From positions 682,001 through 746,000 of the forward strand of contig JAJFPB010000008.1 in the NCBI GenBank assembly GCA_020881915.1: a stretch of DNA of 64,000 nucleotides, in the 5' to 3' direction. The DNA comes from Paramyrothecium sp. XJ0827 (lineage: Eukaryota > Ascomycota > Sordariomycetes > Hypocreales > Stachybotryaceae). The stretch's first letter is position 1. The number at the start of each line of letters is the position of its first letter. The translations under genes and the position numbers were made by a program. The notes below the pieces were generated by a model. It was not told the DNA's origin. It made no database searches and saw only the letters and a program-made list of their open reading frames with translations. Positions 32,879-44,515 of the stretch are shown in pieces.

Positions 32879-33692
32879 GACCTCCCATGGAACAATTCTA
32901 GGAATATACTTACTCCCTCATTAGGAGGTTTAACCAGTTGTTCTTCTTCCATGTCTATTGTGTGAGCGGCCTCGATGTGGCTTGAGTCGAGCTGTCCAAT
33001 GATTTGCACCCTGGCCATCTGCATTCTGAGACTCAATGATTTCAGTCACCAGAAAGGAAAAAATCATGTTTTGTTTATGGCAATTAAACTTAAGCTTATT
33101 CGAAGCGTGTTGTCTACTCCCTGTTCCTTCAAAAGGCACGAATTTCATGTTGGTTGAGGACATGAAGTGTTGGCTCCCGTTTTAGGTACCTAATCTACCA
33201 CAACAGCAAATACGTGTCTAGCCTAACGTTATCTGCGTGAACCCACGAAATAGATGACATGTCATTCATGATTCAAAACTTACACAACCAAAAGCTCGGT
33301 GCTGCAGCAAATACGAAGTGATAGCCGGTGGAAATGTTACCCCAAGTGAGACACAGAAGAACCGAACACGGCAATCATCACCAAGATCGTCCAGGGTAGC
33401 TACTTCAGCAAGTTCAGCCCATGACGTGCTCAGGTGAAACAAAAGGATGATCGACCTAGCAACCGGCTGCCTTGCCGAGGCCGGGGTCGCACGTACGCAG
33501 CACCAAGGCGATAAGCCGCTATCATCACACCTCCAGCTCCATCTCCAGCTCCAAGGCGCATGACCAGCTTCGCCCACTTCCCGTCCATCCTCCCCCCAAT
33601 CAACCCCCATATAACTTAGTCCATCGCTCGACGCTCACCGCTCAGACTCGTGGTTTCTCCTCTTCCTCCTCCTCCTCAAAACGCAACCAGCT
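32879..33692. other. Divergent promoter region
   Basis: Lies between the unknown protein (-) and the aminopeptidase (+). It contains AGGTACCT at 33184-33191 and pyrimidine-rich CCAGCTCCATCTCCAGCTCC-like sequence near 33530. A TATAA lies about 80 bp before the aminopeptidase ATG. No gene is seen. Confidence 0.5.
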
Positions 33693-35432
33693 ATGACCAG
33701 GCGTCTCTCCCACCAAGTCAATTCCGAGTCCAACATGTACGCCATGCGCCCCGGCCCCGGACCTCACATGTGGACCTCGAGCGAGGCCTCGACCACCGCG
33801 CCCGCGGAGCGACCGGCCGGCGGATCGAGCTACTACGCGCTGGCCGACTTCGAGAGGCAGCCCTACGAGGCGAAGCCTGTGTGCGTGAACTGCCGGAGCA
33901 AGTTGACCGACGAGGAGGCCTTCACCGTCGTCGCCGCCGTGCCTGAGCGTCGCCCGTGCCAGCTGTGCGCCGTCGCCGAGGAGAAGCCCGAGGCCTTCAC
34001 GAAACCCTTCATCGATTTCCTGACCGAGAACCCAACCGTCTTCCACGCTGTCGACTACTTCGAGAAGAAGCTGGAATATGCTGGGTTCACCAAGGTACGT
34101 CTATCCACGCTGAGTGACGAAAGCGTCGAGATCGTATATCCCTAACTGCCCACGTAGCTTCCCGCGCGCGACTCCTGGGCTAGCAAGCTCAAGCCCGGCG
34201 GCAAGTACTGGGTCACCCGCAACGGCAGCTCCCTCGTCGCCTTCAAGGTCGGCAAGGCCTACAAGGCGGGCAACGGCGTCGGCATCGTCGCCGGCCACAT
34301 CGACGCCCTGACGGCCAAGCTCAAGCCCGTGAGCACCAAGCCCAACCGCGCCGGCTACGTCCAGCTCGGCGTCGCCCCCTACGCCGGCGGGCTCAACGCG
34401 ACCTGGTGGGACCGCGACCTGAGCGTCGGCGGCCGCGTCGTCGTCCGCGACGAGAAGACGGGCAAGACGAGCACCAAGCTCGTCAAGCTGGGCTGGCCCA
34501 TCGCCAAGGTCCCCACGCTCGCACCCCACTTCGGCGTCGGCATGATGGGCCAGAACAACCCCGAGACCCAGGCCGTGCCCATCATCGGCCTGGAGGGCGC
34601 CCACGGCGCCGAGGCCGAGGCCCTGGGGCCCGCGGGCTCCTTCGTCAACACCCAGCCCCCCAAGCTGGTCAAGCTCATCGCCAAGGAGCTGGGCATCACC
34701 TCGTACGGCTCCATCCTGAACTGGGAGCTCGAGCTCTTCGACACCCAGCCCGCGCAGACCCTCGGCCTCGACCGCGAGCTCATCACCGCCGGCCGCATCG
34801 ACGACAAGCTCTGCTCGTGGCCCGCCCTCATGGCCCTCATCGGCACGAGCGACAACGAGGACGAGAGCTACATCAAGCTCACCGCCCTCTTCGACGACGA
34901 GGAGATCGGCTCCCTGCTGCGCCAGGGCGCCAGGGGCAACTTCCTGCCCTCCGTCATCGAGCGAGCCGTCGAGGCCCTGAACCCGGACACTTTCGGCCCG
35001 GGCGTCGTCGGCCAGACCTACGCCAAGTCCTTCCTGCTCTCCGCCGACGTCACCCACGCCGGCAACCCCAACTTCCTGGGCAACTACCTCGAGGGCCACA
35101 TCCCCAAGCTCAACGTCGGCATCGTCATCTGCGGCGACAGCAACGGCCACATGACCACCGACGCCGTGTCCACCGGCATCCTGCGCCGCGTCGGCGAGCT
35201 GACCGGCCTCGAGACCCAGACCTTCCAGATCCGCAACGACTCCCGCAGCGGCGGCACCATCGGCCCCGCCCTGTCCAGCGCCATGGGCCTGCGCTCCGCC
35301 GACGCCGGCCTCCCCCAGCTGAGCATGCACTCGGTCCGGGCCACCACCGGCGCCCTCGACCCGGGCCTGGGCTACAAGTTCTTCAAGGGCTTCTTCGACA
35401 ACTGGCAGAAGATTGATGCTGAGTGGGAATAG
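33693..35432 (+). CDS. M18 aspartyl aminopeptidase with a CxxC-CxxC insert
   Basis: Two exons, 33693-34094 and 34158-35432, with a 63-nt intron in phase 0; 558 residues. After FTKPFIDFLTENPTVFHAVD, the normal start of M18 peptidases, the metal-binding region follows: AGHIDAL (His181, Asp183), then DDEEIGS with the acidic pair expected to hold and activate the zinc-bound water, and the late HSVRATTGALD segment. M18 enzymes remove N-terminal Asp/Glu as large oligomers; the yeast relatives are Ape4 and vacuolar Ape1. The N-terminal 95 residues are unusual: after a disordered start there are two CxxC pairs (Cys64/Cys67 and Cys89/Cys92), 21 residues apart, that could form a zinc ribbon. Exon 2 has extreme C-ending codon bias, suggesting high expression. 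Confidence 0.92.
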
Positions 35433-35893
35433 GAGGACTCCTAGCATGCGTAGAATACAATTACTTATGTGTTAGCATACATTTTTTGGCCTCATGTTTA
35501 GAACACTTGACTCGAGTTATAGATTAGAGCACGGCACTTGGATAGATGACACAGCGTTTCGATGCCTTTCATGACTTGAGTTAATTATTTATAACTTTAT
35601 TTAAAAAATAAAGAGCTTAAATTAAAAAGTAAAAATAGTTGGAACTAATATTATATTTTTTGAATAAACATACGTGATAAGAATAAAAGGTTATTATTAT
35701 ATAAATCCTGTATTGGCTGAAATTCTATTATACCAAAGGGACTCTGTAAAGGCTTTTCCCTCCCTATTGTGTTCAATTGATGACCTAGTAATGTTCGCTT
35801 TAATGCCATGAGTAGTCCTACTTCTTCCTTTTAATGCGGACAAGAATGAGTATATATGTGTCCCTCAAACAATGCACGCACGCGATTGCTGGA
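35433..35893. other. Convergent spacer with AT-rich tract
   Basis: Lies between the aminopeptidase and SYG1-like stops. An AT-rich tract at about 35580-35730 resembles the island near 25.1 kb and could be a second RIP relic or simply 3' flanking DNA. No gene is seen. Confidence 0.45.
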
Positions 35894-38800
35894 TCACGGT
35901 AAGGCGTTGGTCATTGATGGACCGTCCTCATCCCGCCTCCGTAGCTCCTCCACTTGCCTCTCTTCGTACAAACTCGCACCATCGTCGTCTTCCTCGTCTT
36001 CACTCCCTTCACGGACCTCATCATCCTGTGCTACTTCCTCCACAGGCCTGCGCTTCTTCTCAAAGTCCTGCTTGTGCGCCTCAGCTAGGATCTTGGAGAA
36101 GCTGCGAGCACTCGAGTCTGGACGCCGACGCATCGTGCCAGGTGTGCTGGCGACGGCCGTGGAGCTCGCCGCGAATCGCTCGGGGTCCTGTTCGCTTGGC
36201 CGCTGGCGCTGACGCTCCAGCCGCTGCTGTTGCTGCTCGTTTGACGACAGAACGGGACTAGTTTCACGACTGGCGCGGTCCATGAGCGGCTCGATGCGGT
36301 ATGGAAGAGGCACGTCGCGTGAGGCCTTGTACTGGGCAACGTTGGCGCAATGCTCGTTCTCAACACGGAAGATTGCCCACATCCATCTTCGAAACACCTC
36401 CATGAGAGCAACAAGAAATGAGACAAGGGTGGAGTGCTGACGATCATATGTGAATATCGCATAGAATATCCATGAAAATCGTAAAACGGGATCGACGACA
36501 AGGATGCCGTAGTATGGCCATTTGCTCTTTAGCGCCAGGACATCTCGAAGGCCGACATGGCGGGAATGAGCTTGCAGTAAGGAAAAGTCCATGAACAAAT
36601 CCCAAATGGCTGCAGCTTGATTAGCAATCTATGTGTGAAGCATGCAGACAAAGAACTTACAGCAGTAAATACTGTTGATGATCGAAAATGCAAGGAACAG
36701 GCCGAAATTGGTATTTGTGCCGTCGATTCGGTATAATGATAAAGTAACAGCAGCCATTATGCTCATGGTGTACTTTCCACAATTGACAAGATGTGGAAAT
36801 ATGTTCCGGGTGTCTTTATACCGTCTTATGCACTGGAGAAATCTCCATATTGGGGGTAATGCCGTCAAGAAGCCAAGAAGTCTGGAGTGGCTCGAGTTAC
36901 ACTGAGGCGGGTTGTTCCAATGGTTGGCGTATAAACAGAAGAATAATTCGATATTCTGTGCAAAGTTAGTGACTGGGCAAAAGTGGCAGGCATCGACACT
37001 CACGGCCATTGCATAAGTAAGGGAGCAATATATGTCTCCGAGGAAGAAGTCTCTAAACTCGACTCCGTGTAAACCAGCCAGAAGAAGGCGCCCCTAAGCA
37101 AAACATCAGCCAAACTGCGAAACTGCCATGTGTTTCGTTGCCACTCACATGTGCAATGGCAAACCATCTGCGGCTCTTAGGCGCAAGAACGGGACCGGGA
37201 AGGAAAATGATAATGACCGTGATGCCGATCAAGAGAACGGGATAATGCAGAAACAGATCTTCAGACCTGTACTCGCTGAAATTCATCCAAATGAATATGC
37301 CGAATAAAAGGAGAAAAAAGCTGGGAAACTCGGCTACTCTACGCCAGTCGAGGAGGCTTCGCTGATCGAATTCGAATATGAACGGGTAGTTGATCTTATT
37401 TCGCTGCCAAATCAAGCAATTAATGCAAAACAAGCCCATCATCAGAAGCATCAAGAAGTAGCCGCCGTATATCTGCATCAAGAAACTCGTCTGTTGGGTC
37501 AGCCTCGGGTCTGACTGCTCGAGTAATTCCGTGCCTGCTATCAGACCCTGAATTGCGAAGACAAGGCCGGTGCCGACCAAGAAACCGTTCAGAAATGAGC
37601 TGCCTGACTCCTCGGTTGACTTCTTGGACAAGCTACGGAGCTTACCCACAGCCAATTTGTGGTTACCGCGCTCAAAATATCGCGAGTACAGATCCTCTAC
37701 AGCTTGGATCTGCCCGTCGATGATGTCGCTGTTTACGAACCACGCCTTGTGAACTTTCTCGTTCATGTAACGGAAGGGAGGTCTGGCGTTGACGGCCTTG
37801 TCGTACTTCTTGTTCAGTTTGCGGAATGCGGTACGGTTTAAAAGGGCATACGACTTGAGAAGCTCGAGCGAACGATAGAACTCCTGCAGCGCTAGCTTCA
37901 GCTTCCGCTTCGCGGTCCGATAAGAAACATCCTCATCGTGGGGCCGGCGGATATAGTCTCGAGAGGCGTCCCCATGATTCCGTGCGGGCATGTGAGGTGT
38001 TTGAGCCATTGTCTGGAACGCCTTAGAGTTGGGGCCAGGAGGAAATATCTTGGCTTTGATAGGCTGCACCCAGCCATTTCGCTTGTCCTGCCCATTGTTG
38101 TTATCTGTTTGTTCATCCCGCGAGGAAGGGTCATCGCGGTAGGTTGGCTCGGACATCTCCCTGATCCGGCGATTGCGCATCTCGTGCAGCTGTTCCCTGA
38201 GAATGGCCAAGCGCTCAGCGGCCTGCTCTTCCTTGAGCTTGTAAAATGTTTCCACCTTGTCCAGCTCCAAGTCGAGAAAGTCCCAGAACTCGCGTTCCCT
38301 TTCCCGCACCAGATCAAAGTTGCGCATGCTGACATCCGACTTCGTCTGATCTCGGGAGCCCAGCCCGCCCGCATGAGACAAGAGGTTTTTGAGAGGAGAC
38401 AGCCGCTCCCCGGTGAATGTGCCGCTGGTTGGTCGCCTCAGGAGCTGATCGCGGGGAGATCTGGGCTCCCGAGACGAGGAAGGCAAGCTTGCCAGGGTTG
38501 CGCTTCTCTGAGCCAAGTACCGCGGCAAGCTATCCTTGTTCTTGGACGCGCGATGTGCTACATCGGGCGAATCTGGCGCGCGCAGGGCCGGTGCGGGGAG
38601 TGCGAAGTCGTTCTCGGCCCTCCGTGCCAGCGGGCTGTCGTTGGGGGGCGTCGCCACGAAGCTGCCATATTGAAGAGTGCTTCCGTTGCTTGTCAGAGCT
38701 TGATCCTCGCTGCGTTTGTAGGTGCCGGGGACCGGGTGTGTGGCTGGCGTCCAGAATTCGTTGTTTGAATCGGCCGACACAGGCCGATCGAGCTCAGCGC

Positions 38801-39082
38801 CCGTCTTGCCTGGGGTGGGATGGCTGGTGTGGATTGGACGAAGCGGCTCCGAATGGAAAGCCGAAGGCGTGCGAGGGACGAGGCTGTGTGGTGTAGCGTT
38901 TGCGCGGTTGATGGCTCTCGCAACGGCCTTAATATACTTCTTGCCCGCTTTATAGTTCAGGTACTTGATGCGCCACTCTGTCGAGCAAACGTCAGACACT
39001 GGCCATTTCACAACCACGATGCGGCACACCAGACGGACATACCTGGAACTGCCTCCCTCTCGAGCTCCTTAGCAAACTTCAT
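35894..39082 (-). CDS. SPX-EXS phosphate exporter (SYG1/XPR1-like)
   Basis: Five exons on the minus strand: 39082-39043, 38977-37149, 37093-37004, 36955-36661 and 36609-35894; 989 residues. The SPX domain opens MKFAKELEREAVPEWR then YLNYKAGKKYIK, and resumes after a long disordered insert with FRKLNKKYDKAVNA at about residue 395. Its lysines are the inositol pyrophosphate sensors in this family. Several membrane helices follow (about 460-640). Then comes the EXS domain with GDIYCSLTYAMANIELFFC, the SSHSRLLGFLTALPPIWRF region, WPYYGILVVDPVLRF and WMWAIFRVENEHCANVAQY. The C terminus is acidic and disordered. Relatives export inorganic phosphate. Two CACGTG sites lie upstream. Confidence 0.93.
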
Positions 39083-39545
39083 GGCTCTGGGCCCAGCTCC
39101 GGGGAAGCCCCGGCACCGGCGATGTCGGCGTCTAGACCATCAATGGGGGAAGCTGGTTGTTTTCGGTCGGGGTTCGCCTATTCCTCGCGCCTTCTTTTTT
39201 TTCCTAGTCTTTTTGTCCACCCTTTCTCCGCCTCTTCTTTGGCCTTGTTGGCTCTAGAGACCAGTATTATCGGGGTCGTGAGCTCGATGCGATGCAACCG
39301 GCATGTGTCGGTGAGACATGGAGGAATTTTGTTGCAGATTCGCCGACTCCAGGCTTCCAAAAAGGAGGGTGGTGGGAGACACGCCCCCTCAGACATGGTA
39401 TTTTTGACGTCAACGCGGATTTCCGCCATCAATCAGCACTCGCCAATCTTAGCACCTGTTCCAGGCCTTAATGTTTTTTTAGTGGGCCGAAGCCGCCTGC
39501 CGCGGAAGATCGGCGACGTTCGCCAAGCACATTGTCGCATGCGCA

Positions 39546-39551
39546 CACGTG
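39546..39551. promoter_or_regulatory. CACGTG E-box upstream of SYG1-like gene
   Basis: A palindromic CACGTG about 465 bp upstream of the ATG at 39082. This is the core site of the Pho4/NUC-1 basic helix-loop-helix regulators of phosphate starvation. The same hexamer also occurs elsewhere in the window, so function is not proven. Confidence 0.35.
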
Positions 39552-39719
39552 CTTCGAGGCTTTGAGACACTGCGGGCGACAGGAAATTAAAAAGCGATTC
39601 AAACAATAAGCCCGGGCTGGAGCATTGACTCGAGCATGATTGCATGCCCTCAATGGAACTGGCGATTGGGGGGGAGGCTATCAAGTGCGACGACAACTTT
39701 TCCGTCGAGAAGGGTCTGC

Positions 39720-39725
39720 CACGTG
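39720..39725. promoter_or_regulatory. Second CACGTG E-box upstream of SYG1-like gene
   Basis: Second CACGTG, about 640 bp upstream of the same ATG and 174 bp from the first. Both are followed by C. Confidence 0.35.
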
Positions 39726-39794
39726 CTGGAACTGGCGCCAGCGTGAAGGAACATTAACCGTTCAGCTAGTTTCCTAATCCGGACAGTCGGCGAG

Positions 39795-39857
39795 ACATCA
39801 TTAGAGGGCATGTTCTTGACCAACATCATTAGAGGGCATGTTCTTGACCAACATCAT
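39795..39857. repeat. 28-bp tandem repeat, 2.25 copies
   Basis: Two perfect 28-bp units starting ACATCATTAGAGGGCATG at 39795 and 39823, plus a partial third unit (ACATCAT) at 39851. No coding frame runs through it. Confidence 0.9.
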
Positions 39858-40205
39858 TTAACCAGCCATTCCCCTCGGTATAAGTGACGAGTGGAGCACG
39901 GATGCGAGAACGACTCACTCCGTAGATGAACACATGTCAACAGTTTGCCATGATGTAGGGCCGAGCAAGCTGACCGTGTCGCATCGGGCTCACTCAGCCG
40001 CCAAGCGTTGTGAGGGCCAAAAGTCCAATGAGTCTCAGCTATAACATCACTTTACAAGAGCTTCCACGGGAAGGGCCTGTCTCATATCGCCTGGTCTGAG
40101 ATTGACCGGAATGTCGCAGGTGTAACTTAAAAGCACAGCTTATTTGCTTTGGACGGCGCACCTCAACTACGCAGAACTAATACACCGTCCAACTCAGAAA
40201 CCATT

Positions 40206-41207
40206 ATGTCCGGCCACAATGTGGTGACGTCGTTGACTCCATTTCCCACCACGAAGCTCACCTACCGGATACAGGGAGAGGAGGGGGGACGTGACATTAG
40301 TAGGTACACCATGGCACAGAATAAATCGCAACAATTATTTCACGCAAAACTAGCACTCTCGGCGCTATTCATCAACGGCACTACGAAAAACTGGCTCGGC
40401 TTGATTGCCTCCTTGGTTGAGCAGTTACCGGAAAGAGTGGTCCTGTCACGATTCCTTGAATTCTCTAATAACGAAGGATCGATGGATTTTGACTTGGAGC
40501 TGCTCCCGTGAGTTTCCTTGGCTATCCACTCGGAGCTTGCATGCACCTGGCTGCCGCTATCACGCCCGTGCTACACAATCCCCTGTCCGAGGCCCTTGTC
40601 CATATTTGAGGGATTATGGCAGAGCTCCAAGGAAATGGACAATATCAGCAAGTGTTATAACGAGAGATATCGTTGTTCCTTGTTCCTGGCTTTCGTGAAT
40701 AATGATTCAAGTTACCAAACTGGTGACAGCCAAGTTTTCGAACCTCAACAAGGGCGAAGGATTGCGTGCTGAGGAGGCGCCACACATGTGATAACCTGAA
40801 TGCACGAATTGCCGAGACTACTAACTAGCTGGTGCAGGCGACTACGTGGCATTGCCTTATGAGCTTCCAGTCAAGCTGGACATAGAGAACCGACTCCACT
40901 ATCAGACCATGGCGTTTGAGCCTCACCACTGTGACGGCGATTCTTGTGAGCTGAAATTGAAGACATGCTTTGGCTTCTGTCGGGATGCCTTAACGCCAAC
41001 TCAATCCTTCCAAACGAAAGGCGTCTCAGCAATGTGACTTTTCGGCCTGACGCAATGCGACCTACTTCGCATTTCCCCAGCTCTCTTGTTGCAGAAACTG
41101 CGATGCTTCATGTAGCTGGATTGGGCTGGGCGTATGACTATGCGTCTAAATGCAATGCCGGTTTCCGATTCAATCAAGGCAGACACACGCCGTCAGCAAC
41201 AAGATGA
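40206..41207 (+). pseudogene. Possible unknown gene or degraded remnant
   Basis: The stretch 40206-40510 is open from an ATG and ends in a plausible donor (CCC then GTGAGT). Later segments at about 40620-40720 and 40838-41037 look coding and have acceptor-like TGGCAG and GTGCAG in front. A third segment near 40965-41207 is open in yet another frame. I could not build one model whose phases all agree, which fits either missing introns or frame damage. No domain is recognised. Confidence 0.25.
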
Positions 41208-44200
41208 GAAGGCCGCAACTAGGATAGAGGCATCGATCTAGCCCGGCCCTCACTGGGGTTGGACTGGCCGGACCATCGGTGGAGGAATTACTCGACAGAG
41301 ACCACGGCAGCGCGACCTGGATGGATGCTCATCGAGCTAATGCAGAGCTACCGTAGCCACCGCAAGCAATGGAAGCATCCGTGGGACTCCCCGCCAAAGC
41401 GACCGATTTCTTGAGAAAACCAATTCAGCAATGTGGCGCAACGATTGCATCCGCAGAACCAGTGTTTCCGCATTTCCGGGGAAGGTTCATGATCAGGCCA
41501 TGGGGGTGCTAGCTCGACAGCTTGTGGGCCACTCCAGTACTTTGCCATTAAAACCGTGACGGAACTTCTTGAACGTTTCTGAAACGTTCAGGAACTTCGG
41601 ACCGGGAGGTATCCAATTCAGGAACCTAAGCGCCATCTATCCTCTTTCAACGTTGGCAGTTCGGGGGGTGAGGCAGTTGGGATGGGGTGGCTTGTCTCCA
41701 CCACGGCCCAGACCCTCGGTGGCCCAAGCCGGATCCCTGCACTGCGCAGGCAAGGTGCCGCTTCGCAGCGATGGTGTGAATCGACTATAGTAGTAGTCAC
41801 GGAAGGCAAGTAGTGAAAACAACCTGCTTCCATCATTCTGGTGTTTTGTGAGGTCCCGGGAACAAAGTCGAGGAGAAATGTCTCAAGTGCGTAGCGCCGC
41901 TGCTTTCTGGTACGTTGTCTCTTCACCAACCCCAAGACTCGACGATAATTATTATGGGCACAGAGCGAGGTGGTCAGATGGGGCAAAAGTAGGCCTCAAA
42001 AAGGTGTGAGAGGCGTCATGGCGCCATTTCCATCCAAGACAGACAATTGCCGCCCCTGTGAGTTTGGGAGGAGAGGCTCTAGTGGGATGCGGCTTGAGAG
42101 AAGAGAGCCTCGCCCGCTGCATCGTGAGAAAACAGCCTTACGCCGGTGTGGGTTTGTCATGGGCACCATGCGGCTCGGGGCCTCCGAACGTGGAGCAACA
42201 ATCGATTGGCCCATGTTGACCGGACGGAGCGTTGCCGGTTGCTGCGAGAGAAGAGGGGCTGCTGCATTGGACTGCTGATGCGGGTTATCTGCTACCCACC
42301 AGAGGTGAGCAAACTGGACGTGCATGGGCTGAGCTCCAAACTCCCATGCAGCTTGGCGGCTTGTTGATGAGGGTCCTGCATCCGACTCGGAGGAAGCAGT
42401 GGGACCCCAGATGGCACGATGAAGGGCAACAAGGAACGCGATAACGCGGGAGAAGATGGCCGGGTGTGGGAATTGCATGGGTGAAAGGGGGTCTACTCGG
42501 TAGCTTTCTCGAAATGGCCATCCACGGCGGTTGGCCAACCCACGTTGCTCCTCTGTTGTCTGAATTGCTTCATCCGCTCCCCGGGACGCCCTGGTCCCGC
42601 GCTTGTTGATTGACTTTGGCCATTGAAGCCACGATCTGAGTAAGATGCGCATGGCTTGTACTGTACCGATAGCGCCCCATTGTCTGCGTGCACTGCATAC
42701 AAGACATGCATCAGCGCCTTGTGCTGTCACAATTGGGTTTTCCTGCTCACGCTGAGTTGTCGCCATTGTGTGTCGGCATCTAACAGGTTTATCGTCGAAA
42801 GGGCATGACGGACGCAGAACCCTAGTATGCAATTGCATCATAGCTGTCTAAGCGTGCGGTAAAGGATCACCATCACTGCCAATAGAAGGGGTGTTAATGG
42901 CATAGCACAGTCTTGACGCTCGGTAGATCTCTGTTTCCAGCACTCAACGCCCCCACCGCATCTCGATCTCGCAACACCGATGCAGGCCGTCGCATTGGCT
43001 GGAGCCACAGAGCGCTCCTGTTCTTGGCAGCGCATGTCGCGCGCGACGCCGTTTCTTGCGGTGGATCTTTTTGCCATCATTGATCATCATCACCTTCGCC
43101 ATCGTGCCTGTGCTCTCCTCTGTACACCAGGCGAATCGAATAGAGTTGGTTTTCCCAGAACCCAAAACGGGGAAAACCTGCCCGGCTGACAGAGGCTCGC
43201 CTGTCGGCTTTGGCGCTTTGTGCCACACACTGTGCATGGAGAGTGCCAAATCATCCGGCTTCTGGGAGATCCGAATTGGTATGTTTTCAAGGTTCTCGTA
43301 GCTCCAAAGCGCTTCGACGATACCATGCCGTAGTACTCCAGCCAAGAGGTGGGATTTTTTTACGCCCAGGCGGTCGAGCGGCAGCTAGACTTGGCGAATT
43401 ACATCAATGATAGCCACTGGCCCTCCCCCCGGCCTCTTCCTCGGCGGGCTGCTTCTCACCTTGGTGGACCCGACCTGGTCTCTCCCACAAGGTTCGTCTG
43501 CTTCTGAACGAGCGGCGAGCCAGCGAGCCAGCCAGTCCTGTGCGTCCTCGGCGGCCGGTGGGCGCAAACAAGGCCCAACAGACCCCACCGCGACGCTCGC
43601 TCTCTTTCTAGTGTTTTCCCACTCAGTGTCTTCGCTCGCCAGCGGGCGCGTTTGTTGGCCGCCGATTCCACCCCCCGCTGTCCGGTCAGCTTGTCCAGGT
43701 TCATGTCGGCGGGCAGATAATAACTCGCCCGCCTGCTGTCGGGGCAAGGTGGGCGTGAGTAAGGGCAGGCCAGGTACGGGAAGTACCTACCAGTACTGTA
43801 GGAAGATCCGTACAGGGAGGTACCCTTCACGGAAGCCGCTACATCACAGTGTAGGTACCGGCTATTGTACCTGCAACAAGCAAGTCCAAAACCAGCCAAG
43901 GCAGCGCTTCCTCTAGCTGCAGGTATCTGGAGGTCAACTAGGTGTCTTTTAGCGGCCCGTCCAGGGCACTTGTCGCCTGCGCCTATTGTTCCCAAGCGTG
44001 CATCCGTCTGTGCCAGAAAAGGCAAATCCCAGTGCAACGTTGATTTCAGTTGTCCAACCTGGATGGAGAATAACAGAGCAGAGCCACCCCGGCGCCAATA
44101 CTTTACACCCCCCATTCCCCGTTCCTTCAGCCCACTCTCACCACTACACCACCCTCATCTCGGCTCTCTCACCTTCTCCCCTCGAGGGCTTCTGCCTTTC

Positions 44201-44515
44201 CCTCCTACTCCCACCTCTTCCTCATGATTCTCGGATTGCATTTCAGTCCTTGAAACGGCCCAAAATCAGGCAACCGGCATTTCTTCCTCTAGTGTCGCCT
44301 TGTTGCTGAGACTCCGGTCTCAGGTCCGCTTACCATTAGCCTGCCTCAGAACCGGGCATTGGCGACTGACCTAGTGCCCGGATCCCGTTAGCTCCACCAC
44401 TACGAGTCGTTTCTCAAGCCCACCAGCCCGATTGCGTTCTGCCTCCCGCCAGCGACGGTGCTGCCTCCTCTGAACCTCTCCTCTTGTTCTCATCCTCTTC
44501 GCTGCTCCATCCACC
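41208..44515. other. Long non-coding or lineage-specific region
   Basis: About 3.3 kb with no recognisable gene. Longer open frames on the minus strand (41996-42841 and 43456-44115) have coding-unlike composition. A near-perfect palindrome lies at 41571-41589, and GGTACC/GTACCT motifs cluster at 43770-43875. The last few hundred bases are CT-rich and are probably the promoter and 5' leader of the next gene. Confidence 0.4.
41571..41589. repeat. Short palindrome flanked by GGAACTTC copies
   Basis: GAACGTTTC and GAAACGTTC form a perfect inverted repeat around a single T, and the direct copies GGAACTTC flank it at 41561 and 41591. It could be a bound operator or a small hairpin. Confidence 0.5.

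Larger units (their letters stand above)
39083..40205. other. Upstream region of the SYG1-like gene
   Basis: Contains two CACGTG sites and a 28-bp tandem repeat (described separately). No gene is supported. Confidence 0.5.

Noticed and set aside
34101..35447. A 448-codon open frame antisense to the aminopeptidase, and a 336-codon frame on the same strand as it
   Set aside because: Both are by-products of extreme C-ending codon bias in the real gene; composition is Gly/Ala/Asp/Glu or Arg/Pro/His runs without domains.
41996..42841. A 281-codon open frame on the minus strand
   Set aside because: No domain, amino acid composition of random DNA, no splice or promoter support; kept only as a note in the gap description.
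43456..44115. A 219-codon open frame on the minus strand
   Set aside because: Overlaps the CT-rich leader and promoter of the 339-residue gene and has coding-unlike composition.
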